From Nitrosospira briensis C-128 (lineage in GTDB: Bacteria; Pseudomonadota; Gammaproteobacteria; Burkholderiales; Nitrosomonadaceae): 64,000 bases of DNA. Position numbers and translations under genes: made by a program. This document shows positions 1 to 8,702 of the stretch, piece after piece. The stretch spans positions 2,604,001-2,668,000 of the forward strand of contig NZ_CP012371.1 of NCBI RefSeq assembly GCF_000619905.2. Direction: 5' to 3'. Below the pieces are notes generated by a model, which saw only the letters and a list, made by a program, of their open reading frames with translations, was not told the DNA's origin and searched no databases. Position 1 is the first letter of the stretch, and every line of letters begins with the position of its first letter.

Positions 1-1290
1 CGCGGTGACAAACATGCCTGGGCGCCATCTGCCATCCTTGTTATCCAGTATGATCCGCGCGGTGGCAGTACGGGTCGCGGCACCGACGAGGGCGCTGATG
101 TAGGAGATTTCACCTTCGCCCTCGACATCGATCGCTGTTGCTTTCACCTTCGCCTTCTGTCCGATCTTGAGTACATCCAGGTCTTTCGCATACACCGTGA
201 TTTGCGCCCATACCGTGGACACATCGGCTATGGTGAAGATAGCCGTATCCTCTTTGAGCGTCTGGCCCTGGGCTATGGCTTTGGCGGTAATAAGGCCGGG
301 AATCGGCGCCTGGATCTCATAGCGGGACAGATCGCGCTCCTGATGAATTACCTCAGGCCGCACGCCAAGCGTACGCAATTTGGATAAGGCGAGATCGGAG
401 GCGATCTCGGCTTCGGCCAGCGCCTGCTGGGCGGTGAGATAATCCTGCTTTGCGGAGATCTTTTCCTCCCACAACTGCTTCTCTCGTTCAAATGTGATCC
501 GCGCCAGCCCCAGCCGTTTTCGCGCCGCGAAGAGCTGGCTGCGTAAATCCGCCAGCATCATGCTTTCGATGACTGCGAGCACCTCGCCTTTCTGCACATG
601 CTGGCCATGATGTCGATAGACGGCATCCACGATGCCCGGCAACCGGGGTACGACCTGCACGATGGTATGCTCATCGAATACGATCTCGCCGGGCAGCTTG
701 AGTGTCAGCCTGAGCGTCGCTGGCCCGGCAGCGCGTATTTCGACGCCGATGCTTTTCAGCATTTCGTCCGGCATTGCTACCCGTGCTTCGACCTGGCTGT
801 AGCCCCAGCGAAACGTTTCACCGTCGTGTTCCGCGGCAATTGCCATATCGAATGAGTGAGGTTCCTCCACTACCTGGTCGCCCAGCAGATAATCGACCTC
901 AGGCTTGAAGTTGAATATCTGCGCCGGCGCACCCAGCCGGGATAGTGTGACCGTTACTTTTGCGGCAGTGGGCGGAAGAGGCTTCCCGTTTTCATAGAGG
1001 TAGAGGCGCAATTGCGGCGGCACCCCTTTTTCAAAAATGGTGACCTCTACGCCGAATCCATCCTTGATAAACAGTTTTCCTCCCTTGGGGCCTTTGCCGG
1101 GCTCTTGTCCGGCTCGCTTTTCCATCGCTGGATGATCATGGTCTTCGCGAGCGCCGGAGGCGGCAGCTTCATCATGGACTTCATGCAGGGTATCGTGAGA
1201 AGGAGCCTTGTCCCATCCAAGGATTAACCCACCCAGTACGACCCCAGTTACGATGACAACGGCAATCGATATCCTTTGACGCTTGTTCAC
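1..1290 (-). CDS. RND efflux periplasmic adaptor (CzcB/CusB-like), 3' end outside window
   Basis: Membrane-fusion subunit that would link an inner-membrane RND pump to an outer-membrane channel for export of divalent metal ions. Translating the minus strand from a GTG at 1290 gives a short basic N-terminus, one hydrophobic segment (about residues 7-22), a His-rich stretch (HDTLHEVHD, then EDHDHP) and then a hairpin/lipoyl-type adaptor region with VVPRLPGIVDAVYRHHGQHV, typical of CzcB. The GTG overlaps the czcC stop as GTGA, which decides the start and implies translational coupling. The reading frame stays open to base 1, so the C-terminus is missing. A CzcA-type pump gene is expected just to the left; this is inference. 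The His-rich N-terminus fits metal cation binding, but the metal cannot be told from sequence. Confidence 0.88.
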   Translation of the reverse strand, partial: MNKRQRISIAVVIVTGVVLGGLILGWDKAPSHDTLHEVHDEAAASGAREDHDHPAMEKRAGQEPGKGPKGGKLFIKDGFGVEVTIFEKGVPPQLRLYLYENGKPLPPTAAKVTVTLSRLGAPAQIFNFKPEVDYLLGDQVVEEPHSFDMAIAAEHDGETFRWGYSQVEARVAMPDEMLKSIGVEIRAAGPATLRLTLKLPGEIVFDEHTIVQVVPRLPGIVDAVYRHHGQHVQKGEVLAVIESMMLADLRSQLFAARKRLGLARITFEREKQLWEEKISAKQDYLTAQQALAEAEIASDLALSKLRTLGVRPEVIHQERDLSRYEIQAPIPGLITAKAIAQGQTLKEDTAIFTIADVSTVWAQITVYAKDLDVLKIGQKAKVKATAIDVEGEGEISYISALVGAATRTATARIILDNKDGRWRPGMFVTA

Positions 1291-2726
1291 AATGTGCTCC
1301 TCGAATTCCCATTTGTGCCATTTGTATTGTTGCCGTTGATGGCAGCGGGATTTACGGCTCCATCAATGGGTGCTGCAATCACGCGTTCGATCTCATTGAC
1401 CAGGCGGTGGTAATTCGCGAGCGCGCGCACATAAAGAATTCTGTTCTGGAATAAAGTCCGCTGCGCATCCAGTACTTCAAGAAATCCGAATTTACCCAGC
1501 TCATAGCCTCTGTTGGTAACCTCGAACGCGCTTCTGGCCGCAGGTAGAATTTCGTCACGCAGTATTCCTACCTCGTTTTGTGCGCTCGACAAAGCCTCAT
1601 ACGCAAGCGTGAGCTCGGCTTTAAGCCGCAGGTCGATGGCTGCCTGCTCGTCGATGGCCTTATCTACACGTTGATGCGCTTCGCGGACATTGCCCTGATT
1701 ACGGTCGAAAAATGGTAACGGCATCACCAGGCTGACCACAGGCGTATTGCCCCCCAGCAGCGCGTGGTGAACGACACCCGCGTTCACGGTGAGATTCGGT
1801 ATCTGACGGGTCTGTTCCACCTCCAGCAGTGCTTTACGCTGTTCTATATTTTTCATGGCGCGAAGCGCTGCGGGGCTGCTGAGGACGCGTTCCGAGAGAA
1901 CTTCAAAGCTCGGCAGGGTGATCAATAATTCCAGATTTCCCAGCGCCCGGGTAAATCGGGGGGAAGCGTTACCCCATAGCAGCGTCAGCCGTTTGCGCGC
2001 CGATGCCAGATCACGCTGTGCTTGCTCAAGTTCGATGCGCGTGGTGGATAGTGTCACTCCCGCCCTGGTCTCCTCGATGGGAGGCACCTTGCCAGCCTGA
2101 ACACGCTTTCCGGTCGTACTGACTACCCCCTGCGCCAGTTGCAGGTTATCCTCGGCAAGCCGCACACGTTCTTGTCCGGCCAGCACTTCCGTGAAGGTAT
2201 TCGCTATCCGGGCGATAAGTTCCACCCGTCTTGTTTCGTAGTCTTTACCTGCCAGTTCTTCACCAAGCAGCGCCGCGTTGACTCGAGCCGCGCGTTTCCC
2301 ACCGAGCTCGATCAGCTGGCTGATGCGGATAGTCGTGATTTGTTGCACAACCTCTTGCGTAACCGCCTTTTGCGAGTTGACATCGCCCTGAAGCGGCTGA
2401 ATATTTCCGACATTTTCGACGTTGATCGATAATTCGGGGTTTCGCAGCAGCCCCGCTTGAAGCGTTGCGCCTTCCAAGGCGCGCATCTCCTTGGCAAAAG
2501 AGGCTAGCTCGGGATTGCGCTGCAATGCAAGCAGCGCTGCGTCCCGTAACGTCAAATCGCCCTTTTCCTCGGGCTGGAGCATATTGGAGAAGCGCGGGCT
2601 TCTGTCGGGAATGACGCCGACAAAGGTATTTTCCGCAATTGCCGAAGAATGCCAGCTCAGTGCAAGAACAAGACATCCAGCCAGCACGGAATATCGTGAC
2701 GGCGCGAACGATACATCAAAGCTCAT
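1287..2726 (-). CDS. outer membrane efflux protein, TolC family (CzcC-like)
   Basis: Outer-membrane channel of the metal efflux complex, about 479 residues. The N-terminus is a signal peptide (hydrophobic core SVLAGCLVLALSWHSSAIA). Two OEP repeats follow, with coiled-coil helices (for example QERVRLAEDNLQLAQGVV) and an NPELSINVENVG stretch near the first repeat. The start at 2726 is chosen because GGAGGA lies 5 bases before the ATG and the signal peptide begins right after it. The longer frame that opens at 2837 would add 37 residues encoded by a short repeat element and is rejected. It is coupled to the adaptor gene by a GTGA overlap. The C-terminal tail is low-complexity and Asn-rich (NGNNTNGTNGNS). 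Family assignment is firm; the substrate metal is inferred from the CzcI-like neighbour. Confidence 0.88.
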   Translation of the reverse strand: MSFDVSFAPSRYSVLAGCLVLALSWHSSAIAENTFVGVIPDRSPRFSNMLQPEEKGDLTLRDAALLALQRNPELASFAKEMRALEGATLQAGLLRNPELSINVENVGNIQPLQGDVNSQKAVTQEVVQQITTIRISQLIELGGKRAARVNAALLGEELAGKDYETRRVELIARIANTFTEVLAGQERVRLAEDNLQLAQGVVSTTGKRVQAGKVPPIEETRAGVTLSTTRIELEQAQRDLASARKRLTLLWGNASPRFTRALGNLELLITLPSFEVLSERVLSSPAALRAMKNIEQRKALLEVEQTRQIPNLTVNAGVVHHALLGGNTPVVSLVMPLPFFDRNQGNVREAHQRVDKAIDEQAAIDLRLKAELTLAYEALSSAQNEVGILRDEILPAARSAFEVTNRGYELGKFGFLEVLDAQRTLFQNRILYVRALANYHRLVNEIERVIAAPIDGAVNPAAINGNNTNGTNGNSRSTL

Positions 2727-2751
2727 GAAAATCCTCCGCAAGGCGACGTAA

Positions 2752-2912
2752 CCCGGATGTTTCATAAATTTGCGTGATGATTGCGCAGGATTTTGTTTTG
2801 TAGGGAGATTTCGTGAAAGAGTGGCGTAGTTATTCATACGCCCGACTGAACGAAATTTTCATACGAAACAAAAGACCAGCGAGGGCGCGCGTCAATTTAT
2901 GAAACATCCGGG
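2752..2912. repeat. 161-bp MITE-like element with 19-bp perfect terminal inverted repeats
   Basis: The ends are exact reverse complements over 19 bases (2752-2770, reading CCCGGATGTTTCATAAATT, and 2894-2912). The flanks GTAA (2748-2751) and GTAG (2913-2916) look like a slightly decayed 4-bp target duplication. No transposase is present, so the element would be non-autonomous. It lies 25 bases upstream of the czcC start codon, just in front of the ribosome binding site, and separates czcC from the CzcI-like gene. The transposon family (perhaps IS1380-like) is a guess. Confidence 0.6.
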
Positions 2913-3101
2913 GTAGATATCAAACTCCGTAACCGGCCCTCCTATGAGTCAGCCGGTCCTTACGTAGATGAGAATGGGGCAAGTCTGCGCATGGCGCAGC
3001 GGCACAATGGGCACGAGGATAAAGGCCTCGAAGTATTCTCCCGGCGAGCCGGGTCCGCCCAAAGCAACGCCAGGGGGATACGCATGCTGAGACCTGCAGA
3101 T

Positions 3102-3479
3102 TCAGCTTGCCAGGATGTTTCGGGGTGGATGCAGAGGTGACTCGGGAATGGATTCGGGAACGGTGGCAGAGACAAAGACCCCCAGAACTTCCATACCGGT
3201 GAAAGCGGGTACAGTTAAAGGAGCCGTAAAGAAAAAGGGCTGATACTGTCCTGCCGCGTGAAGACACAAATGAGTAGCGGCATCCAGATGGCCCTCATCG
3301 TTTATAGCCGCATGCTGATGAGCCTCGAGATGAGCTGTTGGATCGAGAGAAAGAACGTGATGCTCATGATCGAGCTCATGAGCGAAAACCTCGCCGTTAA
3401 ATGCCCAGCTAAATGCGTTCGTCATCATAGTGACGAACAGTACAAGCATGACGGAGTGGATATGACGGCGTGGGTTCAT
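3102..3479 (-). CDS. CzcI-like small exported protein of the metal efflux operon
   Basis: A 125-residue protein with an N-terminal signal peptide (hydrophobic MLVLFVTMMTNAFSWAF) and a histidine-rich mature part (HELDHEHHV, HLEAHQHAA, HLCLHAAGQ), ending in a proline-rich PESPLHPPR tail. Proteins of this size and pattern stand first in czc-type operons and are called CzcI; their exact role, thought to be regulatory or periplasmic metal sensing, is not well settled. It lies upstream of czcC on the same strand, with a short repeat element in the gap. Recognition rests on position, His content and the tail rather than a decisive motif. Confidence 0.65.
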   Translation of the reverse strand: MNPRRHIHSVMLVLFVTMMTNAFSWAFNGEVFAHELDHEHHVLSLDPTAHLEAHQHAAINDEGHLDAATHLCLHAAGQYQPFFFTAPLTVPAFTGMEVLGVFVSATVPESIPESPLHPPRNILAS

Positions 3480-3749
3480 GGCTTCTTAGATTCTATACCC
3501 GGGAACGAATAATGCCAATAGCTGCTTTTTTATCGTTAGCACAGGCCAAGCTCAGGATTTCGCATAGGGAGCAATGAACTGCCCAAATAATTCAGCTGCT
3601 CTCATTCTCGGAAATGCGCAAGTTTGTGAACTATAGTGATATGAATGTTTGATCCATGAGCGTAGAGGTCATCAACACTGTGATGGCACTTTCCTGCTCT
3701 CTCAATCAACCGAAGCAATCAAATAGTTACCTAATCAGGAGGAAACGAC

Positions 3750-6482
3750 ATGCCTCAATTGCTGGCCTCTGAATCCACCTCGTTTACGTTGGACAATATG
3801 GGCAGATTCCTCTGCAACACGTTGCAGGAAGCAGTCGATAGCGCCGCACAGACCGTCGGTGGGCGCCAGCGCGACTTTGATGTGATTATCATTGGCGGCG
3901 GCACCTTCGGGGCAGTGATGGCGGAACATCTTTTTATTACCGACGCCACGCGCAGTCGCCGGATTCTCGTACTCGAAGCCGGGCCATTCGTAGTACCCGA
4001 GCACGTGCAAAACATGCCGTTTATGGGTGGCGCGCCCGATTTGCGTGTGCCCTGGGTAAATCATCCGGCGCTGAACTACCTCGGCCTGATCTTCGCTGTC
4101 GGAGGACGTTCGCTGACATGGGGCGGGTGGTCGCCCGAGATGCTCGATGAGGAGATGGCGGCATGGCCACCGGCGGTAAAAATGGCGCTGCGGCCGCCAC
4201 TTCCTGCTGAGGGATATTTCGCACAGTCGAGCCGGCAGATTGGTGTAAAAGAAACCAACGACTTCATCTACGGACCGCTCCACATCGCGCTGCGCAAACA
4301 ACTCCACGCCGGGCTCAACACCCCGGGCAATGAAACCGGCTTTACTTTCGCTCAACTCCTCGATCATCCGGCAGTGCGCTACCCTGACTCCGGAGAACCG
4401 CCGCTGACCGCCGCGCTGCTTCGTGACTGGCTGGGCTTGCCCAGTACCGACACCACCCCTGAGGCGGTCCTGCACGAACTTTTCAAACTTGAAGCACCGC
4501 TTGCGGTGCAGTCGACAACCCTGCCCGGATTCTTTCCAACCAATAAATTCAGTGCGATCCCCGGCTTGATCAGCGCAGCAAGGTTGGCGAACAAAGAGGC
4601 GGACGGAGTAGGACCGGTGGCGGACGCACGCAAGCGGCTCATGATTGTGCCAAACTGCCACGTACAGGAACTCATCACCGAGACACAACCCGATAATTGG
4701 GTGCGGGTGACGGGCGCGCGTATCTGGCAGAATGGCGCATCACGGGATATTCTGCTCGCGCCGCCGCGAAATGGCCGGCAGAGTGCGTCGGTAATCGCGC
4801 TTGGGACGGTTGAAACCACGCGCGTGGCGCTGACCACCTTTCAGCAGTCGCTCGCGGGGCGCGCTGCACAGCGCATGGGTGAAAATCTCATTGCGCATCT
4901 GCGCACCAACCTCACCATACGGATACCGCGTGCGGCCATTGCGGCCAACTTGCCGGCTACGTTGATTCCCAGCCTCCAGGCATCGGCCTTGCTCATCAAA
5001 GGCAAGGCGCCCAATAATCGGACTTATCATTTCCAGATCACCGCCTCGGGATTGGGCAAACTGGGCACCGATTCCGAAGCCGAGCTTTTCAAGAAAATCC
5101 CGGATCTGGAACTCATCGAAGCGATGCGCCGCGCGAACGATGCGACCGTTATCATTACCATCCGCGGCATCGGCGAAATGACGACTCGCAATCCGGACAG
5201 CTTCATCGATCTTTCGACGCAGGAAAGCGACTTTGGGCGCCCGAAGGCCGTTGTTCATCTCGGCAACGCCAAAGCCAGTCCACAGCAGTTTCCCGGCAGT
5301 GCACAGACCAACAACGATCGCGCCACGTGGGATGCCATGGATGCGGTAGCCGATAAGATCGCGCTCATCTTCGCCGGCAATGAACCGTTCGAGATACTTC
5401 TCACCAATCCTGACGGCGCCATTCCGATACCCTCTGGTACCCGGGCGCAGCGACTCGCCATGCTCGCCGCGTTCAAGAACCGCCGCGACGACCTGGGTAC
5501 AACGCACCACGACGCCGGCACGATGCGCATGGGCGATAACATCGCGGACGCTGTAACCAATGATTTTGGTCGTATTCACGACACCACCAATTGCTACATC
5601 GCCAGCCCTGCGCTCTTCCCCTCGCTGGGTTCACCCAACCCGATGCTCACGGGTGTTGCGCTGGGCCGTCGGACGGGAGATCTGCTCAACGGTGGCGTGC
5701 TCTTCGACCCCGACCCGGTCATCAATCTTCAGGACGAGGCTGGCTTCCGCCCTCTCTTCGACGGCACGGCGGCAACATTCAAAAACTGGACGCTTGCCGG
5801 ACCCGGCGGTGGTGGCATGCTTCACCTCAACGGCGAGATGGTCAGTTATGGCGATGGCGCGCTACGGCTGTTCTACTACTCCCAGGAAGCTTTTGGCGAT
5901 TTCACGTTGCGCCTGCAGTTTCGCATCTTCGACGCCACGAATCACAACAGCGGTGTATTCATCCGCTTCCCGCGTCCGACGCTTGGCCTGACTGCAGCTC
6001 TCCAAAATCGCATCTCGCAGCAACCATCGCCCGAACCTTCCTTCGATGCGGGAAATTCAGCCTGGAAACCTGTGGTTGCTGGTTTTGAGGTCCAGATAGA
6101 CGACAATGCCCGCGGGGATTCCGGCAAGGACTTTTATGGCATCAAGCCTGAGCCGGATGGATTATTTAAAAACCGTACCGGCGCGATCTATAAAATTCAG
6201 GCTGGCGACAGGGTCTGGCACCTGAATTTCAACGAACCGGCCGTGCAGAACTATACGCCCGGCCCCGCGCTCGTTCCTGCTGTCTGGTTTGAATATGAGA
6301 TCGTCGTGCAGGGCAACGACTATACCGTCTTCCTCACCAACATCGAGACCGGGGAACGCAAGCAAACGACGATATTCCACAATACCGACGCGGACCGCGG
6401 CCTATCCCCGGGATTCATCGGCATCCAGGCTTATGCGGGCAGCACAGTGGCCTGGCGCCATGTCCGCATCAAGACCGCTTAG
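3750..6482 (+). CDS. GMC oxidoreductase fused to C-terminal DUF1080 (3-keto-disaccharide hydrolase-type) domain
   Basis: A 910-residue two-domain protein. Residues about 44-640 form a GMC-type flavoprotein: the FAD dinucleotide motif is DVIIIGGGTFGAVMAE (about 44-59), a second FAD contact GGRSLTWGGW lies near 118, and the C-terminal HHDAGTMRMG block with NPMLTGVALGRRTG carries the catalytic His. Overall it resembles the pyranose-oxidase side of the family. Residues about 664-910 match DUF1080 (opening GFRPLFDGTAATFKNW, then NSGVFIRF and GFEVQIDDN), a concanavalin-like fold found in 3-keto-glycoside hydrolases. No signal peptide is visible. AGGAGG stands 7 bases before the ATG. The next gene follows after 28 bases. 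Oxidation of a glycoside at C3 followed by cleavage is an inference from the fusion; the substrate is unknown. Confidence 0.85.
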   Translation: MPQLLASESTSFTLDNMGRFLCNTLQEAVDSAAQTVGGRQRDFDVIIIGGGTFGAVMAEHLFITDATRSRRILVLEAGPFVVPEHVQNMPFMGGAPDLRVPWVNHPALNYLGLIFAVGGRSLTWGGWSPEMLDEEMAAWPPAVKMALRPPLPAEGYFAQSSRQIGVKETNDFIYGPLHIALRKQLHAGLNTPGNETGFTFAQLLDHPAVRYPDSGEPPLTAALLRDWLGLPSTDTTPEAVLHELFKLEAPLAVQSTTLPGFFPTNKFSAIPGLISAARLANKEADGVGPVADARKRLMIVPNCHVQELITETQPDNWVRVTGARIWQNGASRDILLAPPRNGRQSASVIALGTVETTRVALTTFQQSLAGRAAQRMGENLIAHLRTNLTIRIPRAAIAANLPATLIPSLQASALLIKGKAPNNRTYHFQITASGLGKLGTDSEAELFKKIPDLELIEAMRRANDATVIITIRGIGEMTTRNPDSFIDLSTQESDFGRPKAVVHLGNAKASPQQFPGSAQTNNDRATWDAMDAVADKIALIFAGNEPFEILLTNPDGAIPIPSGTRAQRLAMLAAFKNRRDDLGTTHHDAGTMRMGDNIADAVTNDFGRIHDTTNCYIASPALFPSLGSPNPMLTGVALGRRTGDLLNGGVLFDPDPVINLQDEAGFRPLFDGTAATFKNWTLAGPGGGGMLHLNGEMVSYGDGALRLFYYSQEAFGDFTLRLQFRIFDATNHNSGVFIRFPRPTLGLTAALQNRISQQPSPEPSFDAGNSAWKPVVAGFEVQIDDNARGDSGKDFYGIKPEPDGLFKNRTGAIYKIQAGDRVWHLNFNEPAVQNYTPGPALVPAVWFEYEIVVQGNDYTVFLTNIETGERKQTTIFHNTDADRGLSPGFIGIQAYAGSTVAWRHVRIKTA

Positions 6483-6510
6483 CCCATACCAGCAGAAAGC
6501 AGGGGAAATC

Positions 6511-7449
6511 ATGAAATCCAAAGCAACGATTCAGTTCCTCAGGGATTGGCGCGAGTTCCAGCATGGCATGATCGAGCGAAATGGACGGCTCAAGGTCGAG
6601 TATGACATGCACCGGCTACCGCATTGTTTCACGGCATGGCATGGCGCCGGGCTCGGCGATATCACCGCATATATCCGCTTTCATCCTCGAGGGGAGGTCG
6701 TTAGCGGCAGTGTGATTGCTCCGGTCCGAAACCAGGAAAGCCCGCCTGGCATGATTATCGGGCATGTGCCTGCGCCATTTGAAACCGCAGTGCCGGACGA
6801 CGCTGCACAGGCGGAGATCTGGTTCCACAATTTTTATCAGACCAGCACGCATTGCGACGCCTGGGACAGCCGATTTGGTTCCAATTACTGGTTCGAGATC
6901 GATGGTGCGCCGGCGCAGACCCCAATGCAGCCGGTCGCTTATCGCAACGGTGCGATAACAAGTCCGGAGACGGTCAATGTGCTGGAGCACAGCGCTGTCA
7001 AGGTGAATGTCTTTCCATCACTGCCGGAAGGCGGCCCCCGCCAGGGCACAGACTTGCAGACGATGCTGAAGGTGACCGCATGGGTCAGGGAAACCACTTT
7101 CGGCGCCAACGCATGGATTGACGTTCATGTCTTTGACGGTGGCGACAAGCTGATACATTCCGAAACGTTGACGCTGCCTTATAGCGGCTTTGGCCCGGCA
7201 TTCCGTTATGAGTTCTCGGGCAAGGTCTATCAAGGTTCAACCGCCACTCCGGGATCGGTACAGCCCCGGCCCGATGCACGAAAAATCCAGTATCGCCTGT
7301 ATTACGACATAAATTACCAGGTCTTCACTGACGGCATCCTGCATCAACTTCATCTATCCGAGGATGCCGACACTTCGGCGCATTCAGCCCATTCAGCCCA
7401 TTCAGCCCATTCAGCCCATTCAGCCCATTCCCACAAGACGTCACATTGA
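6511..7449 (+). CDS. uncharacterised protein with His-Ser-Ala repeat tail
   Basis: A 312-residue protein that I do not firmly recognise (possibly the DUF6209 group). The start is the ATG at 6511 preceded by AGGGG, 28 bases after the GMC-DUF1080 gene, so the two are probably one transcript. The sequence is rich in beta-type segments and aromatic residues (AQAEIWFHNFY, FGSNYWFEIDGAP, YRLYYDINYQVFTDG) with no signal peptide or membrane segment. The last 21 residues are HSA repeated five times followed by HSHKTSH, encoded by exact 9-base tandem copies. The tail could bind a metal such as nickel, copper or zinc; this is inference. It has no catalytic motif I can name. Confidence 0.75.
   Translation: MKSKATIQFLRDWREFQHGMIERNGRLKVEYDMHRLPHCFTAWHGAGLGDITAYIRFHPRGEVVSGSVIAPVRNQESPPGMIIGHVPAPFETAVPDDAAQAEIWFHNFYQTSTHCDAWDSRFGSNYWFEIDGAPAQTPMQPVAYRNGAITSPETVNVLEHSAVKVNVFPSLPEGGPRQGTDLQTMLKVTAWVRETTFGANAWIDVHVFDGGDKLIHSETLTLPYSGFGPAFRYEFSGKVYQGSTATPGSVQPRPDARKIQYRLYYDINYQVFTDGILHQLHLSEDADTSAHSAHSAHSAHSAHSAHSHKTSH
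7381..7425 (+). repeat. five exact 9-bp tandem repeats in coding sequence
   Basis: The unit CATTCAGCC occurs five times without a mismatch, in frame, and encodes His-Ser-Ala five times at the C-terminus of the preceding gene. A sixth degenerate unit (CATTCCCAC) follows. Such an array can change copy number by slippage without breaking the frame. Confidence 0.95.
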
Positions 7450-7530
7450 TGGCTGGCAGCTATGACGAACGTATTTAACCGGGTTTGTACCTGCTATCCA
7501 TTTTTTATAAAGGTACTGTCAAATCTTGTC

Positions 7531-7549
7531 TTCCCCGCGAAAGCGGGAA
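7531..7549. repeat. short GC-rich hairpin, REP-like
   Basis: CCCGC-GAAA-GCGGG stem and tetraloop in the gap upstream of the DUF1259 gene. There is no T-run, so it is not a standard terminator. Similar hairpins are commonly scattered in betaproteobacterial genomes. Confidence 0.4.
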
Positions 7550-7601
7550 TCAAAAGGCCTTTCGAATTATTGCATGTCAATTACATAACCAGGAAACAGC
7601 C

Positions 7602-8510
7602 ATGCCCGCTCTCATCCGCCTGATTACCGCTATACTCGCGCTAGTTGCCGCAACAGCCTACGCCGCCGATACCCCCGACACTTTGAATACGGCTGAAATA
7701 GAACAATTGACGGGTCTTAAAGGAACATACTCCAGCGAAGAAAATGTTTTCAAGGTATCCAAACCACGCACCGACGTAAAAATCAAGGTGGATAAATGGA
7801 TGATGCCGCCATTCATGGGCTTGACCTCTTGGGCTGCTTTTGTCCCTGCCCAGGATGGGCAAGTGATGATGATGGGAGATACTGTTTTGTTCGAGGATGA
7901 GGTTAATCCAGCCATGAGCATGGCATTTGATTCAGGACTGGAAGTTACCGCTTTACACAATCACTTTTTCTTCGATGAACCGAAAATCTATTTCATGCAT
8001 ATTGGCGGCGTGGGTAACGCCGCACAGCTTGCCGCGGGCGTAAAAAAGGTTTATGACAAAATTGCCGAAATTCGCGCTATACAACCTGTACCTGTGCCCG
8101 AGTTCCCTAAAGCAATTTCGAAGGAAAGCAGAATCTCCGCAGGGCCTCTCGAAACAATCTTGGGAATAAAGGGTATATCAAAAGATGGCATGTTCAAAAT
8201 TACGGTTGGCCGTTCCGCTACCATGCATGGCGCGCAAGTCGGCAAGGAAATGGGTATTAACACATGGGCAGCATTTGGGGGTACAGATAGCCAAGCGGTT
8301 GTTGATGGAGATTTCGCAATGCTGCCAGATGAAATGCAGACTGTTCTAAAAATAATGCGGGCAGGCGACATCAATGTCGTCGCGATCCATCAACATATGA
8401 CCCATGATCAGCCGTATTATTTATTCATGCACTACTGGGGCAAGGGCAACGCACAAGAATTGGCAAAAACGATCAGGAAGGCGCTGGATGCGAGTCGACG
8501 TGTTTCATGA
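7602..8510 (+). CDS. exported DUF1259 (LppY/LpqO-like) protein with two domain copies
   Basis: A 302-residue protein with a signal peptide (LIRLITAILALVAATAYA, cleavage after AYA near residue 21). Two DUF1259 copies follow at about residues 30-160 and 180-295. Both carry the same landmarks: a TSWAAF/NTWAAF block, a VTALHNHFFFDEP / VVAIHQHMTHDQP histidine motif, then a YFMHIGGVGNAAQLA / YLFMHYWGKGNAQELA block. The family is known from mycobacterial LpqO lipoproteins, with no established function; the paired His motifs suggest a ligand or metal site. The ATG at 7602 follows AGGAAA. It may belong with the two preceding genes, but the 150-base gap with a hairpin argues for separate expression. 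Confidence 0.8.
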   Translation: MPALIRLITAILALVAATAYAADTPDTLNTAEIEQLTGLKGTYSSEENVFKVSKPRTDVKIKVDKWMMPPFMGLTSWAAFVPAQDGQVMMMGDTVLFEDEVNPAMSMAFDSGLEVTALHNHFFFDEPKIYFMHIGGVGNAAQLAAGVKKVYDKIAEIRAIQPVPVPEFPKAISKESRISAGPLETILGIKGISKDGMFKITVGRSATMHGAQVGKEMGINTWAAFGGTDSQAVVDGDFAMLPDEMQTVLKIMRAGDINVVAIHQHMTHDQPYYLFMHYWGKGNAQELAKTIRKALDASRRVS

Positions 8511-8566
8511 ATCTTGGGAACGTCAAATATAAGTCCCATTAGGCCGCCAAGAGCGAGCGGTTGCAT

Positions 8567-8665
8567 ATGGATTACAATTCACCAGATGAATTAGCGCTGA
8601 TGGCACGGCTACGATATGTGCGTAAATTGGAGGGCTATCGATCAAAGCTCATGGAATCCGCATAG
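8567..8665 (+). CDS. possible 32-residue small ORF
   Basis: An open frame in the gap between the DUF1259 and cupin genes encoding a charged peptide starting MDYNSPDELALMARLRYVRK. It has a weak, purine-rich upstream region and no recognisable homology. Reported only as a possibility. Confidence 0.2.
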   Translation: MDYNSPDELALMARLRYVRKLEGYRSKLMESA

Positions 8666-8702
8666 GAACTGCGCATTCTTTACGCCTGAATAGACTGGAG
8701 AG

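Noticed and set aside
2727-2837. N-terminal extension of CzcC
   Set aside because: Encoded mostly by the MITE; a strong ribosome binding site and a signal peptide start at 2726.
3735-4688. Open frame of 317 codons on the minus strand opposite the GMC oxidoreductase gene
   Set aside because: It is antisense to a gene with clear domains; the high GC content keeps the opposite frame open and the peptide shows no family.
7381-7434. Possible CRISPR-like array
   Set aside because: Units are 9 bases, contiguous and coding, with no spacers. No CRISPR array or cas gene was seen anywhere in the window.
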